A stretch of 64,000 nt of DNA. Origin: Bacteroides faecium. Lineage in GTDB: Bacteria; Bacteroidota; Bacteroidia; Bacteroidales; Bacteroidaceae. Below, piece by piece: positions 24,328 to 33,404 of the stretch. Location: contig NZ_CP050831.1 in the NCBI RefSeq assembly GCF_012113595.1, positions 2,604,001 to 2,668,000 of the forward strand, given 5' to 3'. Under the pieces are notes generated by a model that saw nothing but the letters and a program-made list of their open reading frames with translations, was not told where the DNA came from and made no database searches. Positions within the stretch are counted from its first letter, which is position 1, and the number at the start of each line of letters is the position of its first letter. A program made the position numbers and the translations under genes.

Positions 24328-25389
24328 TCACTTATTGATAATTTCCATCTGCTGACGAACAGATTCTTCGTGGATAGCTTCGAAGATTTTCTTCATAAAC
24401 TCTGCATCCATACCACATTGCTCTCCCTGCATTCCGCGTTTCTCGAGAATTTCATTGTAGCGTCCGGCTTGTAGTATAGTGATGTTGTGCTCTTTCTTGA
24501 ATGTTCCGATTTCGCGGGCGACACGCATTCTCTTGGCAAGTTCCTGGATGATATTGTCGTCACATTCGTCAATCTGTTTACGCAACAGGCTCAGGCTTTC
24601 TGTAGATTGAGTTTCGGTACGGATAACCAGCAAATTGAGGATATAGTCGAGTACATCGGGAGTAACCTGTTGCGAAGCATCGCTCCAAGCACAATCCGGG
24701 TTGCAGTGGCTTTCTACAATCAGACCGTCGAAGTTCAAGTCCATTGCTTGCTGGCAAAGCGGAGCTACCAGTTCACGTTTGCCGCCGATATGGCTCGGGT
24801 CACAGAAAATGGGCAGTTCGGGGATACGGCGGCGTAGTTCGATAGGAATATGCCATTGAGGAAGATTACGGTAAATCTTCTTATCGTAGCTGCTGAAACC
24901 GCGGTGGATAGCACCCAATCGTTTCAAACCTGCGTTGTTGATACGTTCCAAAGCTCCAATCCATAGTTCAAGATCCGGATTAACAGGATTCTTAACCAAT
25001 ACAGGGATGTCAACACCTTTCAGTGCGTCAGCGATTTCCTGTACGGCGAAAGGATTGGCGGTGGTACGTGCACCTACCCAAAGAATATCAATTCCGGCCT
25101 TCAGACATTCGTAAACGTGCTTGGCTGTTGCCACTTCGGTAGAAACATACATTCCCGTTTCTTTCTTCACCTCTTTCAGCCAGGCAAGACCCTCTACGCC
25201 GATTCCTTCGAAACCACCCGGCTTGGTACGCGGTTTCCAGATTCCTGCACGGAATATCTTTTGTCCTTTAGCTGCCAATTGCTTGGCTGTATCCATCACT
25301 TGTTCTTCAGTCTCTGCACTACATGGGCCGGCAATGACAATCGGTCTTTTAGCTTCAATGCCCGGTAATAAAATTGATTCGAGTTCCAT
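24328..25389 (-). CDS. Bifunctional 3-deoxy-7-phosphoheptulonate synthase / chorismate mutase
   Basis: 353 residues. The N-terminal 260 residues are a type I-beta DAHP synthase (IVIAGPCSAETEEQVMDTA, GIWKPRTKPGGFEGIG, CDPSHIGGKRE), which starts the shikimate pathway. The C-terminal about 80 residues (LLRKQIDECDDNIIQELAKRM, REIGTFKKEHNI) are an AroQ-type chorismate mutase, which makes prephenate for the neighbours PheA and TyrA. Such fusions allow prephenate or chorismate to feed back on DAHP synthase. Confidence 0.95.
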   Translation of the reverse strand: MELESILLPGIEAKRPIVIAGPCSAETEEQVMDTAKQLAAKGQKIFRAGIWKPRTKPGGFEGIGVEGLAWLKEVKKETGMYVSTEVATAKHVYECLKAGIDILWVGARTTANPFAVQEIADALKGVDIPVLVKNPVNPDLELWIGALERINNAGLKRLGAIHRGFSSYDKKIYRNLPQWHIPIELRRRIPELPIFCDPSHIGGKRELVAPLCQQAMDLNFDGLIVESHCNPDCAWSDASQQVTPDVLDYILNLLVIRTETQSTESLSLLRKQIDECDDNIIQELAKRMRVAREIGTFKKEHNITILQAGRYNEILEKRGMQGEQCGMDAEFMKKIFEAIHEESVRQQMEIINK

Positions 25390-25481
25390 ATTCTTATTTG
25401 TTTTTACTTTTATACTTGTTTATTGTAACGACTCTGGCGGGATTAGTTTGATTATCAGTAATCATCTTTGCTCCCGGGCGG

Positions 25482-26660
25482 TCAGAGTCTTTTGATTCTT
25501 TCCAGTGCTTCCGCTAGTTTTGCATCCTTGCAACAGAGGGAGATACGGATATATCTCGCTCCGTTACTGCCGAAGATAAATCCCGGTGTGATGAACACTC
25601 TAGCTTCATGCAGCACTTTTTCCGTCAGTTCCTCTACATCCTTGCAAGATGCGGGAATTTTCCCCCAAAGGAACATTCCTACTTGCTTTTCGTCGTAGGT
25701 GCATCCCAATGTTCTCATAATCTCACCGGCGAGGTGGCGGCGGTTACGGTAGTTTTCGTTATTGCCTTCATACCAGTCTGCTTCTGCTTCCAGAGCTGTT
25801 GCGGCCGCCAGTTGCATGGCACGGAACATTCCGCTGTCGATGTTGCTTTTTACTTTCAGTATCCATTGTACAAATTCAGCGTTCGATGCTAACATTCCGA
25901 TACGCCAGCCCGGCATATTGTGGCTCTTGCTCATGGAATTGAATTCGATGCAACATTCTTTAGCTCCCGGCACACTCAGAATACTGATCGGCTTTTCGTT
26001 CAGGATAAAGCTGTACGGATTATCATTCACAATCACAATATTCTTCCGGCGGGCAAAGTCAACGAGACGTTCATACAGTTCGGGGGTTGCGTTTGCGCCT
26101 GTCGGCATATTCGGATAGTTCGTCCACATCAATTTCACGCGGCTTAAATCCATATTCTCCAGTGCTTCAAAGTCGGGCATCCAGCCGTCTTCCTCTTTCA
26201 AATCATAATTGATGACTTCCGCACCGAGTATCTTGCTCAAGGAAGTATAAGTAGGGTACCCCGGATTCGGAACCAATACCTGTTCGCCCGGATTGACAAA
26301 AGCCAGTGTGACATGAAGAATACCCTCTTTCGAGCCAATCAATGGCTGTATCTCCGTATTCGGATTCAGTTCCACTCCGTACCAGCGTTGATACCAGGCA
26401 GCGAAACCTTTGCGGAGTTCGGGGATACCCACATACGGCTGATAACCGTGTCCGTTCGGGTCGTGGGCATTGTTGCACAATGTTTCGATGGTCTTTTCCG
26501 AAGGCGGCATATCGGGACTGCCGATACCCAGACTGATAACGTCTTTTCCTTCCGCATTCATCTGTGCTACCTCTTTCAGCTTCTTTGAGAAGTAGTATTC
26601 GCTTACACTTGCCAGTCTGTGGGCAGGAGCGATTTTATACGTTTGATTTTCCTTCTGCAT
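25482..26660 (-). CDS. Pyridoxal-phosphate aminotransferase class I/II, probably aromatic
   Basis: 392 residues. PLP-lysine in EFNSMSKSHNMPGWRIGM, the substrate-Arg segment near the C-terminus (ARYIRISLCCK), and ISLGIGSPDMPPS at the start are standard for fold type I. Location between pheA and the DAHP synthase gene suggests it converts phenylpyruvate and 4-hydroxyphenylpyruvate to Phe and Tyr, or prephenate to arogenate. The start overlaps the end of pheA by 26 bases. Confidence 0.88.
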   Translation of the reverse strand: MQKENQTYKIAPAHRLASVSEYYFSKKLKEVAQMNAEGKDVISLGIGSPDMPPSEKTIETLCNNAHDPNGHGYQPYVGIPELRKGFAAWYQRWYGVELNPNTEIQPLIGSKEGILHVTLAFVNPGEQVLVPNPGYPTYTSLSKILGAEVINYDLKEEDGWMPDFEALENMDLSRVKLMWTNYPNMPTGANATPELYERLVDFARRKNIVIVNDNPYSFILNEKPISILSVPGAKECCIEFNSMSKSHNMPGWRIGMLASNAEFVQWILKVKSNIDSGMFRAMQLAAATALEAEADWYEGNNENYRNRRHLAGEIMRTLGCTYDEKQVGMFLWGKIPASCKDVEELTEKVLHEARVFITPGFIFGSNGARYIRISLCCKDAKLAEALERIKRL

Positions 26661-27483
26661 ATTCGCCTAATAATTTAAGTTCTTTGGTTAATGGAGTGAT
26701 TGCTGCAATGGATTGCTTATATCTCAGATAATCGTTGAAAGCTACGTCTACGTAAAACTGGTATTCCCATTCACGTCCGATAATCGGCAGCGATTGTATC
26801 TTGGTCAGGTTGATATTATAAAAAGACAGGATAGACAATACTTGTGACAAACTGCCTTCCGTATGCGGTAGAGTGAATACCATACTCGCCTTGTTGGTTG
26901 CGTTGGCATGATGCTGGCGAAGCTCGTCCACCTGCCAAGGGTCTGCAACGACTAGAAAACGGGTGAAGTTATGCTTATTTGTTTCGATGCCTTCTTGCAG
27001 GACTTTCATTCCATAGCGTTCGGCAGCCGCTTTGGAGCAGATAGCGGCGTGTCCTTTCAGATTTCCGTTCTTGATAGCTTCTGCGCTGCGTGCCGTGTCT
27101 TCACCTTCCACCACTTTCAGTTGCGGATGCTGATTCAGAAAATCACGGCACTGCATCAAAGCGATAGGGTGGGAGTTGACTTCCGTCAGGTCTTCCCAAC
27201 TTTCATCGGGCAGGCAGACGAAGCTGTGCGAGATACGCAGTTTGTATTCACCGATAATCTGCGTACCGCTTTGTCTCAGCAACTCATTGTTGTGCAGCAA
27301 GCTGCCTGCAATCGTATTCTCGATGGCTAGCATTCCGATAACCTGGCTGTCCTTACGTATCGAAGTAAACACGTCTTCGAAGCTGGCACAACAGATTAAC
27401 TCTATTTCTTCTCCCTCGAAGTACTTGTGTGCGGCGATATCATGATATGAGCCGAGTGTTCCTTGAATTGCTATCTTTTTCAT
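26635..27483 (-). CDS. pheA: Prephenate dehydratase
   Basis: 282 residues from ATG 27483 (MKKIAIQGTLGSYHDIAA); the longer frame upstream runs through the attenuator stem and is rejected. Dehydratase domain about 1-185 (LAIENTIAGSLLHNNELL, NKHNFTRFLVV) and a C-terminal ACT domain (TNKASMVFTLPHTEGSLSQVL, IQSLPIIGREWEYQFYVD) that senses phenylalanine. Makes phenylpyruvate. First structural gene of the aromatic operon, controlled by the leader at 27503-27711. Confidence 0.94.
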   Translation of the reverse strand: MKKIAIQGTLGSYHDIAAHKYFEGEEIELICCASFEDVFTSIRKDSQVIGMLAIENTIAGSLLHNNELLRQSGTQIIGEYKLRISHSFVCLPDESWEDLTEVNSHPIALMQCRDFLNQHPQLKVVEGEDTARSAEAIKNGNLKGHAAICSKAAAERYGMKVLQEGIETNKHNFTRFLVVADPWQVDELRQHHANATNKASMVFTLPHTEGSLSQVLSILSFYNINLTKIQSLPIIGREWEYQFYVDVAFNDYLRYKQSIAAITPLTKELKLLGEYAEGKSNV

Positions 27484-27502
27484 TGTTCTAAATGGTTTAT
27501 AT

Positions 27503-27535
27503 AAAAAAAATCCCGCGTCCATATTGGAGCGGGAT
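27503..27535 (-). terminator. Attenuator terminator in the pheA leader
   Basis: On the minus strand, stem ATCCCGC / GCGGGAT (27529-27535 and 27510-27516), inner TCC/GGA pairs, then eight T at 27503-27510. The 5' arm (CCCGCTC, 27527-27533) can instead pair with GAGCGGG at 27597-27603, which lies inside the leader-peptide gene, so the two structures exclude each other. Confidence 0.9.
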
Positions 27536-27576
27536 TCATATGATTGATTTCTCTATTCAGTCCTTAAGCATCACTG

Positions 27577-27663
27577 TCACTTGATACATACAAACTCCCG
27601 CTCTACTTTGTTGCTAAAGTAAAAGTAAAAAAAGAAGTAATATGCATAAGTAAATGATCTCAT
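27577..27663 (-). CDS. Phe/Tyr-rich leader peptide controlling the aromatic operon
   Basis: 28 codons from ATG 27663 to TGA 27577. The peptide starts MRSFTYAYYFFFYFYF, so 11 of residues 4-16 are Phe or Tyr; the remainder is basic and acidic. A ribosome short of charged tRNA-Phe or tRNA-Tyr would stall on this run and leave GAGCGGG (codons 21-22) free to form the antiterminator; without stalling it covers that segment and the terminator forms. This is the classical attenuation layout of pheL-pheA in enterobacteria. It is too short for usual gene calling. Confidence 0.9.
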   Translation of the reverse strand: MRSFTYAYYFFFYFYFSNKVEREFVCIK

Positions 27664-27703
27664 ACGAGTCTTTGTTTTTTGCTTTGGTTTTTAATTCTGG
27701 GGA

Positions 27704-27737
27704 CAAAAGTAATACTTTTCTGTTAAACGCAAACAAA
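27704..27737 (-). promoter_or_regulatory. Promoter of the aromatic amino-acid operon
   Basis: On the minus strand TTTG (27734-27737), 22 bases, TACTTTTG (27704-27711). Transcription starting near 27697 would give a leader of about 210 bases that contains the leader peptide and the attenuator. The rest of 27538-27785 holds no other gene. Confidence 0.6.
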
Positions 27738-27785
27738 AAGCGATACTTTTTTTATTTTCTTGCCTAAAATATATAAAAAGGACAC

Positions 27786-28748
27786 TTAGAAGATACCCGG
27801 CAGTGCTTCCGTCTTCGCTCCAAGGTTCTTGAATTCTCCGTTCAGCCCGGCCTCCTCTTTCGGATTCAGTTCCAAAGACTTCTTCATGTCTTCCACAGAG
27901 CCGTCTTTATCTCCATTCAACAGTTTGGCACGTCCGCGCTCCTTGTAGGCTTCGGCGAAATTAGGATTCAGTTCGATAGCCTCATCAAACAGGGCGATGG
28001 CTTCCGTCAGTTTCTTCTGGTTGATATAAAGTTGGCCCAGATAAAGATATGCCTGTTCGTTGAAAGGGTTTATTTCCGTAACAAGCTGATAGTCCGCTTC
28101 CGCTTCTTCGGCCTGTCCGTTCGCTTCTTTCACTTTTCCACGCAGGAGTATGGCAGTTTCTTCTTCCGGGTTTTGGGCAAGTACAGCGTCTATGTCTTCC
28201 ATCATTTCGTTGTACTGTCTCAGCTTTAGGAGAGCTTCTGCACGCAGCAGGCGGGCTTCAACGAAATCATCCTTCAGAGTGATGGCTTTCGTGAGATGGG
28301 CGATGGTCATCAGGTCGTCATTCTGTCCCTGACGGGCTTTTCCCAACAGATAATGTGCTACGGCATTTCCTTCTTCGATGGCAATCGCCTTATTGGCAGC
28401 CTCTTCCATCGCTTGATAATCTTCCTGAACAAAGCATACATTTGCCAATGTCAGGAAAGTGTTGGTGATGTGCGGTTCCATTGCAGCCATTTTCTCCAAC
28501 AGTTCGCGTGCTTTTGCCGTGTCTCCCATTTGGATGTAGAGTTGGCTGAGATATCCCATTGTTTCGAACTCTTCCTCGATGGCAAGAGCTTCAGTGAAAC
28601 ATTTTACGGCATAATCCGGACGTCCCATGCGTTGTGCACGCAGACCGTCATATTTGAAAATCTCGAATCTTTTCTGGTCGTTTTTTTGCTTTTCGCTTTC
28701 CGGAGTTTCAGACTTTCCGGAGAAGAAAGATTTAAAAAAGTTCGGCAT
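27786..28748 (-). CDS. TPR-repeat protein
   Basis: 320 residues, no clear signal peptide (PNFFKSFFSGKSETPESEKQK start). At least seven tetratricopeptide repeats between about 35 and 300, e.g. AVKCFTEALAIEEEFETMGYLSQLY reduced to AVKCFTEALAIEEE, MEEAANKAIAIEEGNAVAHY, YLYLGQLYINQKKLTEAIAL. A scaffold for protein contacts; partner unknown. Lies 38 bases after recQ in the same direction, so probably in the recJ-recQ transcript. Confidence 0.85.
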   Translation of the reverse strand: MPNFFKSFFSGKSETPESEKQKNDQKRFEIFKYDGLRAQRMGRPDYAVKCFTEALAIEEEFETMGYLSQLYIQMGDTAKARELLEKMAAMEPHITNTFLTLANVCFVQEDYQAMEEAANKAIAIEEGNAVAHYLLGKARQGQNDDLMTIAHLTKAITLKDDFVEARLLRAEALLKLRQYNEMMEDIDAVLAQNPEEETAILLRGKVKEANGQAEEAEADYQLVTEINPFNEQAYLYLGQLYINQKKLTEAIALFDEAIELNPNFAEAYKERGRAKLLNGDKDGSVEDMKKSLELNPKEEAGLNGEFKNLGAKTEALPGIF

Positions 28749-28786
28749 GATATGTTGTTTTTGAGTTTATCTGCAAATGTAATAAC

Positions 28787-30691
28787 TTATTTTGAAATAT
28801 GTATTATTCCGTCCTGCATCTTCAATGCACCTTCTTCCAATAAATGATGGATGACTTCCGCCACTTCCTCTTTTTCCGCCGCTATTTGATTGGCTATCTC
28901 TACTGGAGATAGCGGATTCTGAGTAAGCAGCTCTATGATTTTCCGTTTCAGTTCCTCGAAAGAATCTTCGGATAGAGAATCTGTTGCGTGACGGCTGAGG
29001 CAGACATCACACTGTCCGCAGTTATGTTCGTTCTTCTCTCCGAAATAGCGGAGCAACATCTGGCTGCGGCATACATTGTCTGAAGTGACATACTCTTCCA
29101 TTGCCTTGATGCGCGCTTCATAGCGGACTTTGCGCTCTTCATAAACCGAAGGCGGGATATGTACGAAACGGAGTTCCTGCCGTTCGCGCGTATATATAAT
29201 ATAAGGTGTCTTTTTGTGAGGAATATAATCCACGATACGGCGTTTGGTCAGCGTCACCAGTATGTTGTAGATTTGCTCGCGTGTCAACCCGGTACGTATG
29301 GACAGGGATGCTTCGCTGATATAAGCATAATCCGTGAACACTCCTGTGTACGAACGGAGAATAGTCTGTATCAGTGCTTCCGTTTCCGGTCCCATTTCGC
29401 GCAACTTGTACAACTCATCCCGGCGAAGCGTAAACAGGATACGCGAAGCATTGTCCTGCTCGTCTGTATATTCCAGATAACCGGCCTGAGTCAGTATTTT
29501 CAGTGCACTGTCCACCGGCACCGGAAAATATTTGAACTTCCGGCAAAACTCTTCGATATTGAATTCGCGGACACACTGGAATCCGTCTCCCATCGCCATC
29601 TGATAGTAATACTGCAAATGTTCGTAGACATTGAGGATATATTCTTTGTCGGGAAAAGTATCCACTATCCGCTTATGTAGTGTTGTTTTATCCGATTTGG
29701 AATATAAGATGACAGCGTAAGCCTTTTCCCCGTCTCTTCCCGCACGTCCGGCTTCCTGAAAATAGGCTTCGGGCGAATCGGGAAGATCGAGATGCAGTAC
29801 AATTCGGACATCCGGCTTGTCAATACCCATTCCGAAGGCGTTTGTCGCCACCATTACGCGAACCTCACCATTTTGCCAACGCTTTTGCCGCAGGTCTTTT
29901 ACGGCATTATCAAGTCCCGCATGATAGAAATCGGCGGTAATGTCTTCGTTTACCAATAGTTCGGTGATTTCTTTAGTCCGTCGCCTGTTGCGTACATAAA
30001 TAATGGCACTGCCCGGCATCCTTTGTAAGATATGCAATAATTCTTTTGTCTTGTTATCCGTCTTGCGGACGATGTACGCCAGGTTCTTCCGCTCGAAGCT
30101 CATGCGGAAAACATTCCCTTCATGGAAATTCAGGCGGGCTTGAATGTCTTTTACTACTTCCGGGGTGGCGGTCGCGGTAAGTGCCAGTACCGGAACACTC
30201 GGCAAAAGTTCCCGTATTTCCGCTATCTTCAAGTAAGCAGGACGGAAATCATATCCCCATTGTGAGATACAGTGACTTTCGTCTACTGTAATCATGGAGA
30301 CTTTCATGGAACGGAGTTTGATGCGGAATATTTCCGTATCCAGACGTTCCGGAGAAATATAGAGGAATTTGTAATTGCCGAAGATACAGTTCTCAAGTGC
30401 GGTAATAATCTCCTGCCGTGTCATACCGGAATATACGGCAAGAGCCTTGATACCGCGTTTGCGCAGGTTATGCACCTGGTCCTTCATCAAGGCGATGAGA
30501 GGAGTAATGACGATGCAAAGTCCCTCTTGTGCGAGGGCAGGAACCTGAAATGTGATGGACTTGCCGCCACCGGTCGGCATCAGTCCCAGTGTATCTTTGC
30601 CTTCACCGATACTGGTAATGATCTCTTCCTGCAAATCGCGGAAAGAGTCATATCCCCAGTATTGTCTTAATATCTCCTGATACTTATTCAA
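28787..30691 (-). CDS. recQ: ATP-dependent DNA helicase RecQ
   Basis: 634 residues. 3'-5' helicase in recombination repair. Walker A LMPTGGGKSITFQ, the motif II variant ITVDESHCISQWGYDFRP (DESH instead of DEAH), TATATPEV, and motif VI in QEAGRAGRDG. The RecQ zinc ligands are in NVCRSQMLLRYFGE followed by NCGQCDVC. The C-terminus is a winged-helix type region without a clear HRDC domain. Its start overlaps the recJ stop by eight bases. Confidence 0.94.
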   Translation of the reverse strand: MNKYQEILRQYWGYDSFRDLQEEIITSIGEGKDTLGLMPTGGGKSITFQVPALAQEGLCIVITPLIALMKDQVHNLRKRGIKALAVYSGMTRQEIITALENCIFGNYKFLYISPERLDTEIFRIKLRSMKVSMITVDESHCISQWGYDFRPAYLKIAEIRELLPSVPVLALTATATPEVVKDIQARLNFHEGNVFRMSFERKNLAYIVRKTDNKTKELLHILQRMPGSAIIYVRNRRRTKEITELLVNEDITADFYHAGLDNAVKDLRQKRWQNGEVRVMVATNAFGMGIDKPDVRIVLHLDLPDSPEAYFQEAGRAGRDGEKAYAVILYSKSDKTTLHKRIVDTFPDKEYILNVYEHLQYYYQMAMGDGFQCVREFNIEEFCRKFKYFPVPVDSALKILTQAGYLEYTDEQDNASRILFTLRRDELYKLREMGPETEALIQTILRSYTGVFTDYAYISEASLSIRTGLTREQIYNILVTLTKRRIVDYIPHKKTPYIIYTRERQELRFVHIPPSVYEERKVRYEARIKAMEEYVTSDNVCRSQMLLRYFGEKNEHNCGQCDVCLSRHATDSLSEDSFEELKRKIIELLTQNPLSPVEIANQIAAEKEEVAEVIHHLLEEGALKMQDGIIHISK

Positions 30692-32402
30692 TCGGTCTTA
30701 TATCTTCGATTTGAAGTTGCACTTCACCACGTTTGTGGGTATTCTCTTCAATGGTGTAGCAGATATCGAACGAACGTTTGGTCTTGATATATCGTACGTG
30801 CGAACTTTGCCCGAATGCGATACCATTCATCACATTGTTCGATTTATTGTCAACCAGTTCCAGTTTGATATGTTCCTGGTCGCGTCCCACCACTTTACTT
30901 GTCCCATAATCATAGACATGGTGCGTACAGAAGATGGGCTTTATGTTATCGGGGCCGTACGGATTAAACTTTTTCAAGTCATTGAAGAACTTGGGAGAAA
31001 TATCCCTGAAGTCAATCTCGGCGTCAATATCAATAACGGCACTAGTCTGCTCCGGTAGGATGTGCTGCGAGACGTATTCTTCGAACCGTTTGGTGAAAGC
31101 TTCCACGTTTTCCACTTTCATGGACAATCCGGCAGCATAGGTATGTCCGCCAAAATTCTCCAGCAGGTCGCGGCAATGTTCAATCGCCTTGTATACATCG
31201 AAACCGGAAACAGAGCGTGCGGAACCAGTTGCCATATCATCCGTCCGGGTCAGTACTACGGCAGGACGATAGTAAACTTCCGTCAGGCGGGAAGCTACGA
31301 TACCAATTACCCCTTTGTGCCACTCTTCGTTATAAAGCACGATAGAGCGGCGGTCGGCTAACCCGTCCAGGTTGGCGACGATTTTGTTCGCCTCTTCCGT
31401 CATGCTTTTATCGAGGTCTTTCCGTGTCTCGTTATACTGATTGATTTGTCCGGCTTTCTCAAGCGCAGCCGAGAAGTCTTTTTCCGTCAACAAGTCCACC
31501 GCTTCTTTTCCGTTCTGGATACGTCCCGACGCATTGATGCGCGGCCCGATTTTGAACACAATGTCGCTGACAGTGATTTCTTTTTCGGAAAGTCCACATA
31601 CGTCGATAATGGCTTTCATTCCGATACTCGGATTACTGTTCAACTGCTTCAGCCCATGAAAAGCCAGAATACGGTTTTCACCCATAATCGGAACGATGTC
31701 CGACGCGATACTTACCGCTACGATGTCGAGCAACGGAATCAGGTGATGAAACTCGATACCGTTGCTGATAGCGAACGCCTGCATGAATTTGAAACCTACG
31801 CCACAGCCCGAAAGATGCGTGTACGGATACGTATTATCCAGACGCTTGGCATTCAGGATAGCTACGGCAGGCGGCAGGATGTCATCCGGCACATGATGGT
31901 CACAGATGATAAAATCAATGCCTTTCTCTTTGGCATACGTGATTTCTTCTACTGCCTTTATTCCGCAGTCGAGTACGATAATCAGTCCTACACCGGTTTC
32001 GGCAGCATAGTCCACTCCTTTTTTCGAAATGCCATACCCTTCGTTGTAGCGGTCGGGTATGTAATAATCAAGGTTCGAATAGAACTGTTGAATAAACTTG
32101 TAGACCAGTGCTACGGCAGTAGTACCGTCTACGTCATAATCTCCATAAATTAGAATACGTTCTTTCTTTCCCATCGCCTTGTTCAGACGTTCTACTGCAA
32201 TATCCATATCCTTCATCAGGAACGGGTCGTGCAGGTCGGGCAATTGCGGGCGGAAAAACTTCTTGGCATCCGTTGCCTTCGTTATTCCCCGCTGTACCAA
32301 AAGTTGTCCAAGTATAGGGCTAATCCCTAATTCCTGGGCCAATGTCTGGCTTGTCTCTGCCTGTTCGGGTGTAATGGGTCGATAATTCCATTTGTGATTC
32401 AT
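30684..32402 (-). CDS. recJ: Single-stranded-DNA-specific exonuclease RecJ
   Basis: 572 residues from ATG 32402 (MNHKWNYRPITPEQ). 5'-3' ssDNA exonuclease working with RecQ. DHH-family metal sites: IYGDYDVDGTTAVAL, VLDCGIKAVEE, ICDHHVPDD, INASGRIQNGKEAV, and the DHHA1 motif in FGGHTYAAGLSM. Coupled with recQ, which makes functional sense for RecF-pathway end processing. Confidence 0.95.
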   Translation of the reverse strand: MNHKWNYRPITPEQAETSQTLAQELGISPILGQLLVQRGITKATDAKKFFRPQLPDLHDPFLMKDMDIAVERLNKAMGKKERILIYGDYDVDGTTAVALVYKFIQQFYSNLDYYIPDRYNEGYGISKKGVDYAAETGVGLIIVLDCGIKAVEEITYAKEKGIDFIICDHHVPDDILPPAVAILNAKRLDNTYPYTHLSGCGVGFKFMQAFAISNGIEFHHLIPLLDIVAVSIASDIVPIMGENRILAFHGLKQLNSNPSIGMKAIIDVCGLSEKEITVSDIVFKIGPRINASGRIQNGKEAVDLLTEKDFSAALEKAGQINQYNETRKDLDKSMTEEANKIVANLDGLADRRSIVLYNEEWHKGVIGIVASRLTEVYYRPAVVLTRTDDMATGSARSVSGFDVYKAIEHCRDLLENFGGHTYAAGLSMKVENVEAFTKRFEEYVSQHILPEQTSAVIDIDAEIDFRDISPKFFNDLKKFNPYGPDNIKPIFCTHHVYDYGTSKVVGRDQEHIKLELVDNKSNNVMNGIAFGQSSHVRYIKTKRSFDICYTIEENTHKRGEVQLQIEDIRPIE

Positions 32403-32578
32403 TTTATATATTGTTTTTTCTTTTTCTGTTCTCAAGGGTTGCGAAAGGCACTTCTTTCCAACGAGGGGTAAAAGTACGAAAAAAACCGGAAGTGGGAGTA
32501 GATATGACGAAAATATTTCATGGGCAGTGGAAAACCGGAAGTTTGATATGGGGTGTCTTTTAGTTTTTATAGCTGATT

Positions 32579-32609
32579 TTTGGAAGATAACTTTTTTGGT
32601 TTATCTTTG
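32579..32609 (+). promoter_or_regulatory. Promoter of the ECF sigma gene
   Basis: TTTG (32579-32582), 19 bases, TATCTTTG (32602-32609), 24 bases before ATG 32633. Confidence 0.65.
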
Positions 32610-32632
32610 CTCCACCAATAAGAATCTGATAA

Positions 32633-33196
32633 ATGAGAAAGCCGCGCAACGTCACAGACTCCAATATGACATTTGATAATATCTATTCAGAGTATTATCA
32701 ACGTTGCTTCCTATTCGCCAAATCCTACCTCCATGATGAAATGCTGTCGAAAGATATAGCTTCCGAGGCGATGATTACTTTATGGACTACGATGAAGACG
32801 GAAGAAGTGGATAATGTCCGTGCTTTCTTGATGACCGTAGTAAAGAACCAGTCGTTGAATCATCTGCGGAATGAGCACTTGCGGATGGAAGCTCGTGAGA
32901 ATATCCTGAATGACGAACTCTATGAGCTTGACTTCCGCATCTCTTCTTTGGACGCCTGCAATCCGACGGATATTTTCTCGGAAGAGATAAACCGGATTGT
33001 CAACCAAACCCTGAACGAATTGCCGGAAAAGACTAGAAAGGCATTTGTGATGAGCCGGTACGAAAATAAATCGGTAAAGGAGATTGCCGACTCACTTGAC
33101 ATCACCGTTAAGGGAGCAGACTACCATATAGGCAAAGCGTTGAAAGCCCTGCGGGTGAATTTGAAGGACTATTTGTATATCCTGTTTTTCATCTGA
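32633..33196 (+). CDS. ECF-type RNA polymerase sigma factor
   Basis: 187 residues. Region 2 about 10-75 (NIYSEYYQRCFLFAKSYLHD, DIASEAMITLWTTMK) and region 4 about 125-180 with an HTH (TRKAFVMSRYENKSVKEIADS then LDITVKGADYHIGKALKALR). Forms a three-part switch with the FecR protein and the STN-bearing SusC protein downstream; it should turn on susC/susD when the glycan is bound. Confidence 0.93.
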   Translation: MRKPRNVTDSNMTFDNIYSEYYQRCFLFAKSYLHDEMLSKDIASEAMITLWTTMKTEEVDNVRAFLMTVVKNQSLNHLRNEHLRMEARENILNDELYELDFRISSLDACNPTDIFSEEINRIVNQTLNELPEKTRKAFVMSRYENKSVKEIADSLDITVKGADYHIGKALKALRVNLKDYLYILFFI

Positions 33197-33212
33197 TTTC
33201 CTTCAAAAAGTC

Positions 33213-33294
33213 CGGCACCGGGGAAGACACCCTTCGGCACCGGGGAAGACCCCTCGCGGCACCGGGGAGCGATGCTTTCGGCACCGGGGAACGG
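33213..33294. repeat. 22-bp tandem repeat array, copy 2 (3.7 units)
   Basis: Units begin at 33213, 33235, 33257 and 33279 with the same core CGGCACCGGGG(AAG) and exact 22-base period as the array at 21101-21180. It lies between the sigma stop and the FecR gene. The remaining bases up to 33404 show no gene. Confidence 0.85.
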
Positions 33295-33404
33295 ATTCCC
33301 GAAAAAAAGTGTGCTATTTTTCATATTTCCACTAGTGAACTTCGCAAGTGATGTGTCCTATATATGTAAGCCCATGAAGGGATTGCTTTTTAATCAGAGA
33401 AAGT

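Noticed and set aside
27484..27711. T-box or metabolite riboswitch before pheA
   Set aside because: No T-box sequence or specifier loop was seen, whereas a leader peptide with Phe/Tyr codons explains the structure fully.
31446..32153. Long frame antisense to recJ
   Set aside because: It lies wholly inside recJ on the other strand and has no domain features; it follows from recJ codon use. The same holds for the long antisense frames at 49626-50594 and 39257-40222.
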